A DNA stretch of 52,215 nt from a bacterium 1xD42-67. Its GTDB lineage: Bacteria; Bacillota; Clostridia; Oscillospirales; Oscillospiraceae. Position 1 is the first letter of the stretch. Every line of letters begins with the position of its first letter. The DNA is taken from assembly GCA_003612335.1 (NCBI GenBank), contig RAYO01000029.1, forward strand, positions 1-52,215. Direction: 5' to 3'. The notes beneath the pieces are model-generated. The model was not told where the DNA came from. It did not search any database and worked only from the letters and a program-made list of their open reading frames with translations. Positions 33,813-43,663 of the stretch are shown here, piece by piece. A program made the position numbers and the translations under genes.

Positions 33813-34367
33813 ATGATGGAGTATTTTGAACTGATTGTTGATCCGATGATTTCAAATCCTATCCAGATCCAACATGTGGATACCAGCACCTATAGAAACA
33901 ACGCAACTAAAGAAGAATTCAATGTAGTGCCCAAGATGACGGTAGGCTATTTTGATAATTCTCCCCAAATTGAGGTCTATGATCTTTTGGGACAACCAGT
34001 GTTCCTGCTTTCGGATCATCTCAAGCGCCTTTTTGCCTTATACGATCCAAATATGCAGTTTAAAGGCATCCAAGTTTATGCGAATGATTTGGAGGACGAT
34101 GAATCACCCTTGTATTGGTGGCCGTATATTCCTTTCATTGACTGTCTAAGCGACCAGACTACGAAATATCCTACAGGAATGCTGGAGCGTCTTGTGCTAG
34201 ATAGGAGTGCTTTACATGGAGAGAATATTTTCCGTGTAGGCGATATATTGGAAAACAAGGTCGTGATCTCGCTTTCTGTGGCCGAGAGTATGATTCGTAG
34301 AAAGATGACCGGGTTTACACTGAAGCCAATTCTGTTTGCTGAATTAACAAATCAGGGCTTACACTGA
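33813..34367 (+). CDS. DUF1629-like (Imm11-type) protein
   Basis: The 184-residue product begins after AAGGCGGTG. It shares with the gene at 45663-46208 the ordered signatures LGQPVFLLSDHLKRLFALYDP, then a PYIPFIDCL segment, then IFRVGD, and the final ESMIRRKMTGF. This set is typical of the DUF1629/Imm11 family, which includes immunity and effector-associated proteins. It precedes the giant VgrG-RHS gene. It is probably not the immunity protein for that toxin, since toxins here are followed by their own candidate. Confidence 0.6.
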   Translation: MMEYFELIVDPMISNPIQIQHVDTSTYRNNATKEEFNVVPKMTVGYFDNSPQIEVYDLLGQPVFLLSDHLKRLFALYDPNMQFKGIQVYANDLEDDESPLYWWPYIPFIDCLSDQTTKYPTGMLERLVLDRSALHGENIFRVGDILENKVVISLSVAESMIRRKMTGFTLKPILFAELTNQGLH

Positions 34368-34424
34368 TATCTGTCTTTTCATTAGAGGGACCATCAAAAC
34401 CCACAACAAAAAGGAGCACGTACC

Positions 34425-37400
34425 ATGAATGAGCAGGAATATCTGGAGCTTGGACGGGTTATCATTGATTATCCACTGGATATCCAAGTGGTAAAAGAAC
34501 TGCATGTAGAAGAAAATGCCAATGAACATGGCAAAGTTTCTCTGCGTGTGGTATCCAGGCAGCTTGTTTCGGAGGACGATGTAGTCCGCCTGTCGGATGC
34601 CCCAATCCGCATTCTGACAAGTGAAGGTGGTATCGTTTTTTCTGGCGTCACCACTTCACTCCAGGTTCATCGCCTGAACCAATATAACGAGGTGACATTG
34701 GAGGCTGCATCAGCATCCATTAAAACCGATATTGAGAATCACAGCCGGACATTCCAGGATCCCGGTAAAATGCTTAGCCAGGTATTTCAAGAGGTTCTGG
34801 CTCCTTATGGCGTTGACCTACAACTTCAACGGGATATGCAGATATCCCAGATGCTCTCCCAGCAGAATGAAACGGATTGGTGTTTTGTCCGGAGGATTGC
34901 CAACCAGTTCGGTATGCTCATTTTTACGGACAGCAAAGCCTTGGATATTCGTATCAGTATTGGAGTTGTTCCGTTTTCGCAGAAATCTTTACCTGGTAAT
35001 GCAGATCTCAGTTGGGTCGAAAAAGACATTGCAAACTACTGGAAGGTCAAGCAGAACATTGCCTCCCAGGCGTCTGCCTATGAATTTTTGAAAAAGGGCT
35101 ATAACGTTGCGGAATTGACTGTCGGAGCTGGGCATACTGTCGCTGCGTCTGGCCGAACTTTAGTCATTACGCAAAGCGATGTTACGGCCATTCAAGGGCT
35201 ACTTATCAATCGGATCTTACTGACATATATTGATGGCGCCTATCCCCCGGTTTCCACTCTTTCTAATATGCCGGCAGAACCTGTTCATGAAGGCGTTACC
35301 GCCCAACCCCCTGCAGTTCCCATGCAGCCGTCAAACCACCCTACTGGTCCCAGCATTGTTGTTGGTGAGGTACTGGATGTCTCAGGGAATGACATTCAGG
35401 TGCTTTTCAATGTGGATGGCCCCGGTGCGGGTGTACGCTGGATTCCCTATTGCAGTTTTCTGAACAACGATTTCTATTGTATGCCGGACGTTGGCGACAC
35501 CGTGTTCTGCTACTATGAGAATGAGGGCAGCGTTGCCTGCTTAGGCAGTAAGCATATCAATACCACTCGTACCGACTTTGCGAATCCCGAGGAAAAGGTC
35601 ATGACAGCGAATAACCGCATGATCAAGCTGAAACGGGAGGGTATTGACATTTCTGCAAACCGCCGCAATACAGACGGTTTGGAAAGCGAACAGGTCAAAA
35701 TTATTCTTTCCGATAAGACCGGAATCGAAATTTCCGCAGCAAAGGGAATCACGATTCGTGCGGATAAGAATATCGTTATCCAGGCAAATGACTTGGAGGA
35801 GGTTCAAGAGCAACTTCTGGAGTGGTTTGAAACCGGTCGGGAAGCTAAAATGACGCAGTTTGACAGCGAACAAGAGGCCGGTGAGCAGAAGTACGTTGCA
35901 GACGGCGGAAATAACAGCTACAATGCGGGCTGGGATTTGGTGAAAACGCTTTCTGGCAATTTGATTGATGGATTCGCCAATGATATTGCTGCGCCTTTCC
36001 AGTTGATTGGAACACTTGGAAATCTGTTCAGTCCCCCCGCAACTCCTCCCGGACCGGCCCCTCTCCAGTTTGATCCTATCAATGAGTATCAAATTTTCCT
36101 TACCGGCCTGCAGGTCTGTGAACTGGCGCTGGAAAATGGTCCATCTGTGCTTTTTACAGAAGAAGGCATCCAGATCGATGCCCCGAAGTTCCGCTGGTTT
36201 GGATTTACCAAGGATGCCTATCCGCAGGTATCGGAGTCCCAGCAGACATTTATGGATTCCATTATGGATGCCGTACAGCTTGCGTTGGACATTGTCGGCT
36301 GTATTCCGGTGTGCAGCGTGGTTTGTGGCGCGATCAACGCAGGTATTTCCCTGCTGCGGGGCGATTATTACGGCGCCTTGTCCGGTGTTATGGGTATGTG
36401 CTGCCCTGGCGGTGGGCTGATTACCCGAGGCATTGGCATGTTGAGCGATGCCAACAAAACGATTAAAAAGGCTGTTACCATTCTGCGGATCTTAAAAGCG
36501 GGTGCCATTGCTCTAAACGCAGCAATTCAAGGTGGCCAGCAGCTCTACGATCTGGGTATGCTGATTGCCTCTGGAGAGTTTGATATTACCAACCCCGACC
36601 ACCTCTCTATGATCACCTCGACCGTGCAGTCCTTCTACACAGCCGGAAGCTCTGCTAAAAATGCTTGTGATACTTACAAAGATCTGCGGACGCAGAACAG
36701 CCCTGATGCAGAGACCAGTACACCTACAAACGAATCCAACAACGACTCTGCGGAGCAAAATACTGCTACCCAAGAACAGAACGCTAGCAATGTAGAGCCT
36801 GACAATGTCAATGGCTGCGGCGATCCGATTGACGCCGTAACAGGCAGTCAGAAAATTACACAGACAGACCTTCTCATTCGGGACATTGCTGGAGCATTCA
36901 CGCTTGTGCGTACTTATGAATCTCTGCACAGCAATGAGAATGGTCTTCTTGGTAGCCGCTGGTTCCTGAATATCGGTAGCTGGATCAAAGTGCATGAGCA
37001 AGAAGCATCTATTATGATGCCCGATATGCACATTGAAAAATTTGCCTGTGAAGATGGCCGCTGGGTCAACTGCCGCGGTGGGGATAAATCTCTGCAGCTA
37101 TATCATAGCGAGACCGGCTTCACCCTCAAGCTGATTAAAGAAGGAAAAACCTATAACTATGACACCCAGGGCAGACTGACCGCTATTACGGATCGAAACG
37201 GCAACTGCACATGGCTCCGCTATGTCAACAACACCTTGACCCGCATGGAGTTCGCCAGTGGCCAAGTTTTGAGCTTCACCTATGCGGCGGGGAAGCTTGC
37301 CAGTATTCAGGATGTCATTGGCCGTACTGTCAGCTATCGTTATGACCAGGACTTCCTGACAGAGGTGGAGTATCCCAATGGCGGAGTAATTCACTACAAC

Positions 37401-40400
37401 TACACCGCTGAGGGGTATATCGCGGACATCACTGACCAGAACGGGCACCACTATCTGCACGATGAATATGACAATGAGGGCAGGGTGACTCGGCAGACGC
37501 TATCCAGCGGGCAGGAGTATATCTTACTCTATGATGATAGCAACCGCTGCAATACCTTCCTCGATCCCCTTACCGGGTATCGTACAATCTATCACTACAA
37601 TCAGGACAAGCTGACCACAAAAATTGAGTATAGCGACGGCTCCTATGAGGCATTCGCCTATGATGAACGGGAGAACAAGACCTATATCCGGGACCGCCGC
37701 GGCCATGAGCTGTATCGCACTTACAATGAAAAGAGCCTGTTGGTAGAGGAAAGACTGCCCAATGGCCTCGTTACATGGTTCGTATATGACGAAAACGATA
37801 ACCTGATTCATCAGTGGGATAACGCCGGCAGGGATCAGACGTTTATCTACAATGCTGGCGGGGATCCAGTGGAGATCAGCGTTGCCATTGACGCTACGCA
37901 TCGGCGTGTCCTCCGCTTTGAGTATGACGCGCTGGGCCGTATGACGGCGATCATCACCCCAAATGGCGGAAAGCTGGTTTATACCTATGAAGGAAGCCAG
38001 TCCGAGCCCGTCTCCTTCTGTACTGCGGAGGGGGCGATATTCCGCTATACCTATGACGGTGCGGGCCGGCGCATGTCCATCCTCAATGACCGCGGCGAGA
38101 TCCATTTTACCTATAATAACCTGGACTACCGCACACAGATTACAGATGCGCTTGGAAACATTACCAAGTACACCTTTGACATGCTCTGCAACCTGACCAA
38201 AATCGTGCGGCCTAACCAGTATAACCCGCAGCTGGGCGATGGGGATGGAACCCGGTTCGTGTACGATGAGATGGACGAGCAGGTTCAGCGCATTGACCCC
38301 CTGGGCAATGTGCTTGCCACACTGCGCGATGCTGCGGAGAATGTGGTCAAGGAGATCAACCCCAACGCCTACAATCCTGAGACTGGCGATGGTGAGGGTA
38401 TCCGCAATGAATATGACGCGGATGATCGAAAAATCCGTATCATCTACCCTGACGGCGGCGTGGAGCGTATCTTCTATGACCCTGCCGGAAACATCATCAA
38501 AAAGGTACAGCCCATGGACTATGATCCAGCCACAGATGACGGCCCAGGCTATACCTATGAGTACGACGAGGTCAACCGCCTGGTTCAGATCACCGCACCC
38601 GATGGCACGGTAGAGAAGCGGTATGTCTACGACCTCCGGGGTAATATTATCAAGTTGATGGACGCCGCCGGTTATATGGCCGGGGACAACGATGAAACGC
38701 GCATTGGTTCTCTCTACCTCTACAATCAGGCCGGGTGGCTGATGGAGAAGCGGGAGCCTGTCCAGAAAGCGGAGGATACCTCCGTTCTGTACCGCCTGAC
38801 AGAATACCGCTACGATGCCACTGGCAACATGGTGGAAGAGCGGCGGTATCAGGACTGCCAGACGGCGGAAAGCGCCGCCGGTCCCGTCCTCAGTATCTTC
38901 TTTGCCTACGACAAGGATGACCGGCTGGTACAGGTCAGCGACTCCACCGGCGCGGCGGTTGAGTATGGCTATGACAGTCTCAACCAGAGGGTCAAGGAAA
39001 AGCGCCGTCTGAGTGACGACCTGTATCAGGTATTCCACTGGAAGTATGATGCCGCCGGGCGCATGGTGGAGCAGTCTAGTTCCATCGACCGGGAGGACGG
39101 CAGCCGCGGCTTTGCCACCACCATCTACACCTACGATAAGAGCGGGAATATCGTCCGCATCCAGCTTCCCTCTGGCGGCGAGATTATGCGTGAGTATGAC
39201 GCTGCGGATCGCCTCATTGCCGAGACCCACCGTGAGAAGGCCAGCGGCATCCACAACCGCACCCTGTTCTCCTATGACAAGGCGGGGAACCTTGTGGGAA
39301 TCACTGACAGCCTGGGACGGCAGACGGTGATCGAGTACGACCTGCTCAACCGTGAGATCCGGCGCATTGAGAAAGACGGCAGCGTGACCCGCAGCTTCTA
39401 CGACGGCAACGGGCGGCTCTCCAAGGTGGTGCGGCCCAACCAGTACAACGCCCAGGCCGATGATGGCGCAGGCTACCAGTACACCTATGACCACAGGGGC
39501 CAGGTGCTGACGGTGATCGGCCCGGATGGCCATGTGCTGCAGACCAACACCTACGACGCGGACGGCCGCCTGCTCCAGCAGCTGGACGGGCTCCAGAGCG
39601 GCGCGGAGTTCCGCTACGATTTGGCGGGCAACCGGGTCAAGATTAAGACCAGCGGCGGCGCTGCCCAAGAGCTGGAGTATGACGCCCGAGGCAACATTGT
39701 GGGCGTGGTGGACGGCAACCAGAACCGCACCACCTACCGCTTGGACAACTGGGGCCGGATCATCGGCATCGTCAAGGCCGACGGCTCCACCGAGTTCTAC
39801 TCCTATGACTGCGCCGGGAACATGGTCAGCTCCACCGACGGCGAGGGCCACACCACGCTGTATGAGTATGGCCGGGCTGGCAAAATCACCGCCATCCAGG
39901 ACCCCACCGGCGAGCGGGAGCTGTACGGCTACGACGCTGAGGGCCGCCTGGTGCGCAAGACCGACCGCAACGGCGTGACCGTGGAGTTTGGCTACAACCT
40001 CTATGGCGCTCCCCTGTTCAAAAAAGTGAAAGACGGCGCTCTGGGTGATTTTTACGAATACACTCCGGAGGGCTTACTGAAGTGCGCCATTTCTGCCGGA
40101 ATGCGGTACGCCTATGAGTATGACGCGCTGGATCGGATGATCCGCAAGTCCGCCAGCGGCCGGACGCTGCTGGCCCTGGCCTATGACGGCAACGGGAACA
40201 AGATCCGCCAGACCGACGTGGCAGGGAAAGTGACGGAGTTCGTCTATTCTCCCCTTGATTTGCTGACCGAAGTGTGGGATGATGGGCACAGGCTGGCGGC
40301 GTATGAGTACAACGCCGACGGCACCATCCGCGCGGAGTCCCACGGTCCGGTCCAACGGCAGTTCCAGTACGACCTGGACAAGAATCTCACCGGCCTGCTT

Positions 40401-41867
40401 GTCCAGTCCGGCGGGGAGCTGCTGGCGGAGAACCAGTATCTCTATGACGGCAACGGCAACCGGACGCTGAAGCGTCAGCTTGGAGGTGATACCCTCTATC
40501 ACTATGACCCGTTGAACCAACTGAAAAAGGTGGAGTATCCCTCCTACACCGAGGAGCTGTTCTATGACAAGGCGGGCAACCGCACGCGCAGGATCGCCAG
40601 CGGTGTGGAGGAGCTGTACCAGTACGACCCCCGGAACCGGCTGACCGCCTTCACCAAGGACGGCGTCACCACCATGTTCCAGTATGACCACGCTGGCAAC
40701 CTGCTGGTGGACGATAAGGCCCGCTACAGCTACGACGCCTTCAACCGGACGGAGAAGGTGGAGACCTTTGACGGCCATATCCAGCTTAACCGTTATGACG
40801 CCGAGGGGCTGCGATTTGAGATGGAGGAGAACGGCAATCTGGTGCGGTTCATCTTTAACCAGAACCAGGAGGCTGTGGCGGAGGAGGACAATAGCGGACT
40901 GAACCGCCTGATCCGGGGTACGGAGCTGATTGCGGCCAGCTCCAGCGCCGACAGCGCCCGGACGTACTACCACTATGCTTCCGACGAAATGGGGTCAACC
41001 ACCCATATTGTCGATGAAGCGGGTGCGGTACAGAACCAATATGAGTACGATGCATGGGGAAACATTACGGCCCAGAAGGAGGCTGTTCCCAATCGGTTCA
41101 AATTCACGGGGCAGCAGTTGGACCCTGTTACCCAGCAGTATTATCTGCGGGCGAGATTCTATAACCCGGTTGTTGCGCGGTTTACGCAGGAGGATACATA
41201 TCGTAATGATGCCCTGAACTTATATGTGTACTGTGCAAATCATCCAACTTACTATTTAGATCCTAGCGGGCATACACCCAATTGTGTTAAGGATGCTTTA
41301 GAAAACTATTTAAGAGAGCACCCCAATGCAAGTCAGATGGATGCTTTACGCGCAATACAATCTTTAGAGAGCATTGCAAAGTTTAGGGATAATATTGAAG
41401 CTGAGATACGTCTACTGAATGGTGAACTTCGTCAAGATGACCACGGGTATAGAGGAGCAGATGGAAAATTTGTAAGCACGCCAGTTGAATTTCTGTCTTC
41501 GACACAACAGGTTTCAGCTACAGATGGAAAGTCTAATGTCCCGAACCCATATGGGCAAAAAGGCGGTCCATTGCATCAAGCAGCTGCTGATTCTGCTCAA
41601 CCAATGCACGGGGGAACCATTGTTCCGGAGTATAGATTCCCAACCCCTGATGGACCAAAAGAATATCGGCAAGCTGATCGTGTTGAATTAGTAAATGGGA
41701 AAGTTGCTACTATTTACCAAGCGGGACGCGTAGATGCACAAGGATTTCCTGTAACTCGTGAGTCAGAAGCAATTGCCGATATAATGCGTTCACCAGATTA
41801 TAATGGAGCCCCAATCTATTTCATTCCGTATAATTCGGACAATGGACCTATTATGTATTTACCATGA
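34425..41867 (+). CDS. VgrG-RHS fusion with nuclease-like toxin tip
   Basis: The 2480-residue protein starts after AAAAGGAGCACG. Residues 1-460 form a VgrG spike (gp5-like part with VRWIPYCSFLNND and MPDVGDTVFCYY near 340-365). A hydrophobic pretoxin linker (about 615-700) follows, with CIPVCSVVCGAINAGIS. From about 795 comes an RHS barrel: NGCGDPIDAVTGS, then many YD repeats, ending NLYVYCANHPTYYLDPSG near residue 2280. The last 198 residues are the toxin tip: NPYGQKGGPLHQ, then YRQADRVEL and IYQAGR, a pattern like restriction-endonuclease-fold toxins. The barrel is G/C-rich; the tip is A/T-rich, suggesting exchange. The RHS barrel encloses and releases its tip by self-cleavage in related proteins. 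Confidence 0.85.
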   Translation: MNEQEYLELGRVIIDYPLDIQVVKELHVEENANEHGKVSLRVVSRQLVSEDDVVRLSDAPIRILTSEGGIVFSGVTTSLQVHRLNQYNEVTLEAASASIKTDIENHSRTFQDPGKMLSQVFQEVLAPYGVDLQLQRDMQISQMLSQQNETDWCFVRRIANQFGMLIFTDSKALDIRISIGVVPFSQKSLPGNADLSWVEKDIANYWKVKQNIASQASAYEFLKKGYNVAELTVGAGHTVAASGRTLVITQSDVTAIQGLLINRILLTYIDGAYPPVSTLSNMPAEPVHEGVTAQPPAVPMQPSNHPTGPSIVVGEVLDVSGNDIQVLFNVDGPGAGVRWIPYCSFLNNDFYCMPDVGDTVFCYYENEGSVACLGSKHINTTRTDFANPEEKVMTANNRMIKLKREGIDISANRRNTDGLESEQVKIILSDKTGIEISAAKGITIRADKNIVIQANDLEEVQEQLLEWFETGREAKMTQFDSEQEAGEQKYVADGGNNSYNAGWDLVKTLSGNLIDGFANDIAAPFQLIGTLGNLFSPPATPPGPAPLQFDPINEYQIFLTGLQVCELALENGPSVLFTEEGIQIDAPKFRWFGFTKDAYPQVSESQQTFMDSIMDAVQLALDIVGCIPVCSVVCGAINAGISLLRGDYYGALSGVMGMCCPGGGLITRGIGMLSDANKTIKKAVTILRILKAGAIALNAAIQGGQQLYDLGMLIASGEFDITNPDHLSMITSTVQSFYTAGSSAKNACDTYKDLRTQNSPDAETSTPTNESNNDSAEQNTATQEQNASNVEPDNVNGCGDPIDAVTGSQKITQTDLLIRDIAGAFTLVRTYESLHSNENGLLGSRWFLNIGSWIKVHEQEASIMMPDMHIEKFACEDGRWVNCRGGDKSLQLYHSETGFTLKLIKEGKTYNYDTQGRLTAITDRNGNCTWLRYVNNTLTRMEFASGQVLSFTYAAGKLASIQDVIGRTVSYRYDQDFLTEVEYPNGGVIHYNYTAEGYIADITDQNGHHYLHDEYDNEGRVTRQTLSSGQEYILLYDDSNRCNTFLDPLTGYRTIYHYNQDKLTTKIEYSDGSYEAFAYDERENKTYIRDRRGHELYRTYNEKSLLVEERLPNGLVTWFVYDENDNLIHQWDNAGRDQTFIYNAGGDPVEISVAIDATHRRVLRFEYDALGRMTAIITPNGGKLVYTYEGSQSEPVSFCTAEGAIFRYTYDGAGRRMSILNDRGEIHFTYNNLDYRTQITDALGNITKYTFDMLCNLTKIVRPNQYNPQLGDGDGTRFVYDEMDEQVQRIDPLGNVLATLRDAAENVVKEINPNAYNPETGDGEGIRNEYDADDRKIRIIYPDGGVERIFYDPAGNIIKKVQPMDYDPATDDGPGYTYEYDEVNRLVQITAPDGTVEKRYVYDLRGNIIKLMDAAGYMAGDNDETRIGSLYLYNQAGWLMEKREPVQKAEDTSVLYRLTEYRYDATGNMVEERRYQDCQTAESAAGPVLSIFFAYDKDDRLVQVSDSTGAAVEYGYDSLNQRVKEKRRLSDDLYQVFHWKYDAAGRMVEQSSSIDREDGSRGFATTIYTYDKSGNIVRIQLPSGGEIMREYDAADRLIAETHREKASGIHNRTLFSYDKAGNLVGITDSLGRQTVIEYDLLNREIRRIEKDGSVTRSFYDGNGRLSKVVRPNQYNAQADDGAGYQYTYDHRGQVLTVIGPDGHVLQTNTYDADGRLLQQLDGLQSGAEFRYDLAGNRVKIKTSGGAAQELEYDARGNIVGVVDGNQNRTTYRLDNWGRIIGIVKADGSTEFYSYDCAGNMVSSTDGEGHTTLYEYGRAGKITAIQDPTGERELYGYDAEGRLVRKTDRNGVTVEFGYNLYGAPLFKKVKDGALGDFYEYTPEGLLKCAISAGMRYAYEYDALDRMIRKSASGRTLLALAYDGNGNKIRQTDVAGKVTEFVYSPLDLLTEVWDDGHRLAAYEYNADGTIRAESHGPVQRQFQYDLDKNLTGLLVQSGGELLAENQYLYDGNGNRTLKRQLGGDTLYHYDPLNQLKKVEYPSYTEELFYDKAGNRTRRIASGVEELYQYDPRNRLTAFTKDGVTTMFQYDHAGNLLVDDKARYSYDAFNRTEKVETFDGHIQLNRYDAEGLRFEMEENGNLVRFIFNQNQEAVAEEDNSGLNRLIRGTELIAASSSADSARTYYHYASDEMGSTTHIVDEAGAVQNQYEYDAWGNITAQKEAVPNRFKFTGQQLDPVTQQYYLRARFYNPVVARFTQEDTYRNDALNLYVYCANHPTYYLDPSGHTPNCVKDALENYLREHPNASQMDALRAIQSLESIAKFRDNIEAEIRLLNGELRQDDHGYRGADGKFVSTPVEFLSSTQQVSATDGKSNVPNPYGQKGGPLHQAAADSAQPMHGGTIVPEYRFPTPDGPKEYRQADRVELVNGKVATIYQAGRVDAQGFPVTRESEAIADIMRSPDYNGAPIYFIPYNSDNGPIMYLP

Positions 41868-41876
41868 GGAGCGTTT

Positions 41877-42386
41877 ATGGGAAAACAGATAACATTTTAT
41901 GCCGATCCTAAACTATCAAAGAGTATTAGAGCGTGGGCTTTGTCTCTGAATCTGGTGATTGTTCAGCAAGACGCACGTAACAAGGTAGTACATTTCTTTC
42001 GCAATATTGAAGACTCACCTGAAAACTATAGCATATATTTTTGGGATGAACAGCTAGGCGGTATTACTTTCAACTCTAACACAGGGCTTATAAACGACAG
42101 CATCAGCCCTGTTATTGCAGTGAACCAAACTCGGATAGAAGATGGAGAAAAGTGTATTTATCCGGGGAGACTTTGGATTGCTTCATCCTACTTTGATGCA
42201 AATGGCATTAAAGTACTTGCCCATCCAAACCTGATGAAGAAGTACTCCCAATTGAGGACTCAAGTCAAACGCAACATGATATATCAGGAGCTTCCGCATG
42301 GCGAGAATCGAGACATATATATAAAGGGCTATGTATCTGAATCAATTTTATCTAGTACAATGTGGAAGAGTTTCAGATTTATGTAA
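41877..42386 (+). CDS. Candidate immunity protein for the RHS toxin
   Basis: The 169-residue product starts 9 bases after the RHS stop behind GAGGAGCG. It is soluble, A/T-rich and without a recognised domain; it contains a YPGRLWIASSYFDANG segment. Position directly behind a toxin tip and a matching base composition are the usual marks of a cognate immunity gene. The assignment is by context only. Confidence 0.6.
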   Translation: MGKQITFYADPKLSKSIRAWALSLNLVIVQQDARNKVVHFFRNIEDSPENYSIYFWDEQLGGITFNSNTGLINDSISPVIAVNQTRIEDGEKCIYPGRLWIASSYFDANGIKVLAHPNLMKKYSQLRTQVKRNMIYQELPHGENRDIYIKGYVSESILSSTMWKSFRFM

Positions 42387-42489
42387 AATGGAGGGATGTT
42401 TTGTTCTGCACGATTGGGGTCTATCGGCAATTATGAAAATTAATTTCTATCAGTAAACAATTAAAGTGATGAGCGGATTGGAGGGATAT
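42387..42489 (+). other. Short gap before membrane protein
   Basis: No gene or clear promoter is seen. The ribosome site GGATTGGAGGG lies at its end. Confidence 0.3.
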
Positions 42490-43008
42490 ATGAGTACTAA
42501 AAGAGTAAAATTCGTTATTCTTGTAGTTGGCCTTATGCTGTTGATTTTGGCAGCCGTGATGATTTACCTGTCCGCAAAAGGACTGTTTACAATCCCCTCA
42601 GCATACAGCTACCAGGACAACGGTACCCGCACTTTTGAACCCTACCAAGTCCTCCCCATCCAGGTTCGGAACACCTCCGCCTACAGCCGCGACCGCCGCA
42701 TGAACCCCACCAAGACCGTCTACATGGTCTACTACCGGGCCACAGACGGCAGCGGCTATGAGTGGTCCGACCGGGCCATCACCCGGGAGCTGGGCCAGGA
42801 AACCGTGAAGGAAGGCGTTCCCGTCACCCGCCGGGTACTCAGCATCCCCAGCGACCGCACCTACATCACCGTGGAGCCAGAGCAGACCGCCGAGAGCTAC
42901 ACCGCCGGGCTTCGGCAGAAATATGTGCTTGCCCTGGCGCTGTCGGCGGCGTACATACTGGTTTATCTTGTGATATGGGGCGTGATACTGTCGAAGAAAC
43001 GGCGGTAA
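42490..43008 (+). CDS. Two-helix membrane protein, unknown
   Basis: I place the start at 42490 behind GGAGGGATAT; an in-frame ATG at 42466 lacks a site. The 172-residue protein has an N-terminal membrane helix (about 7-28) and a second near the C-terminus (about 145-167). Between them is an extracellular loop of about 115 residues, rich in Arg, Tyr and Thr, and the protein ends in KKRR. No family is recognised. It may be another immunity protein or belong to the following module. Its G/C-rich second half differs from the A/T-rich gene before it. Confidence 0.5.
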   Translation: MSTKRVKFVILVVGLMLLILAAVMIYLSAKGLFTIPSAYSYQDNGTRTFEPYQVLPIQVRNTSAYSRDRRMNPTKTVYMVYYRATDGSGYEWSDRAITRELGQETVKEGVPVTRRVLSIPSDRTYITVEPEQTAESYTAGLRQKYVLALALSAAYILVYLVIWGVILSKKRR

Positions 43009-43020
43009 CAGCTGCGAAAC

Positions 43021-43050
43021 AGGGCAGGCCCCAGTGATGGGGTCTGCCCT
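43021..43050 (+). terminator. Hairpin without a clear T-tract
   Basis: AGGGCAGGCCCC pairs with GGGGTCTGCCCT (one G-T pair) around a short loop. Only a weak T run follows, so it may be an attenuator or a messenger-stability element rather than a full terminator. Confidence 0.45.
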
Positions 43051-43082
43051 TAAATACAACAAAAATGTTAGGGGGATATCAA

Positions 43083-43661
43083 ATGGAATTTTTGGATGAA
43101 CAAATCATTGAGTTGCGCCGAAAGGAAAAGGCACAGGGGGAAGACATCCACGGCGATGGCATCACCATCAACGGTGAACAGCTTGCGTTTAAGGAAACCA
43201 TGCTGTTCAAGGAGAAAATGTCCATCTGGCTGCCGGGGTCCTTTGTGGACATGCCCTCCAAGATTGCCCGGATCAAATATCCCTCTGAGCAACGGCCACA
43301 GATTATCAAGACCGACCTGCTGGGCAGCACCAACTTTGCGTTCAACCTGTTTGACAAGCCTATCAAGCCCGTCCAGATGCAGTCTGCCGCCGACGGAATG
43401 AAGGCGATCCTCAAGAAGGTGAACCCGGCCAATATCTTCTATGAGTCCGCAACAGAGCCGCTGGGCGAAACCATGCTCTCCTGGTTCGAGTTCAAGGGAC
43501 ACGGAATCGACACGCAGATTTATTATATCGTGTTCATCACTTCCATCGGCGGCAATCTGATGCACGGAATTTTCAACTGCGCGATTGCGGATATGGAGGC
43601 ATGGAAGAGCGCGGCCTTCCAGGTGATTCGCTCAATTCAGGATAAAACAACGGAGGTGTAG
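43083..43661 (+). CDS. DcrB/DUF1795-like protein, putative effector chaperone 2
   Basis: The ATG at 43083 follows TAGGGGGATATCA. The 192-residue protein has the clearest DcrB-like pattern in the window: a TINGEQLAFKETMLF start, MSIWLPGSFVDMPSKIARIKYPS, RPQIIKTDLLGSTNF, then SWFEFKG, and a final helix AAFQVIRSIQD. It is paralogous to the protein at 30674-31318 and, as there, immediately precedes a VgrG gene (2 bases apart). By analogy with EagR chaperones it would stabilise membrane helices of a spike-linked effector. Confidence 0.65.
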   Translation: MEFLDEQIIELRRKEKAQGEDIHGDGITINGEQLAFKETMLFKEKMSIWLPGSFVDMPSKIARIKYPSEQRPQIIKTDLLGSTNFAFNLFDKPIKPVQMQSAADGMKAILKKVNPANIFYESATEPLGETMLSWFEFKGHGIDTQIYYIVFITSIGGNLMHGIFNCAIADMEAWKSAAFQVIRSIQDKTTEV

Positions 43662-43663
43662 TC

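Noticed and set aside
37524-39851. Long minus-strand frame opposite the RHS repeats
   Set aside because: Mirror of YD-repeat codons, no domain, no start signal.
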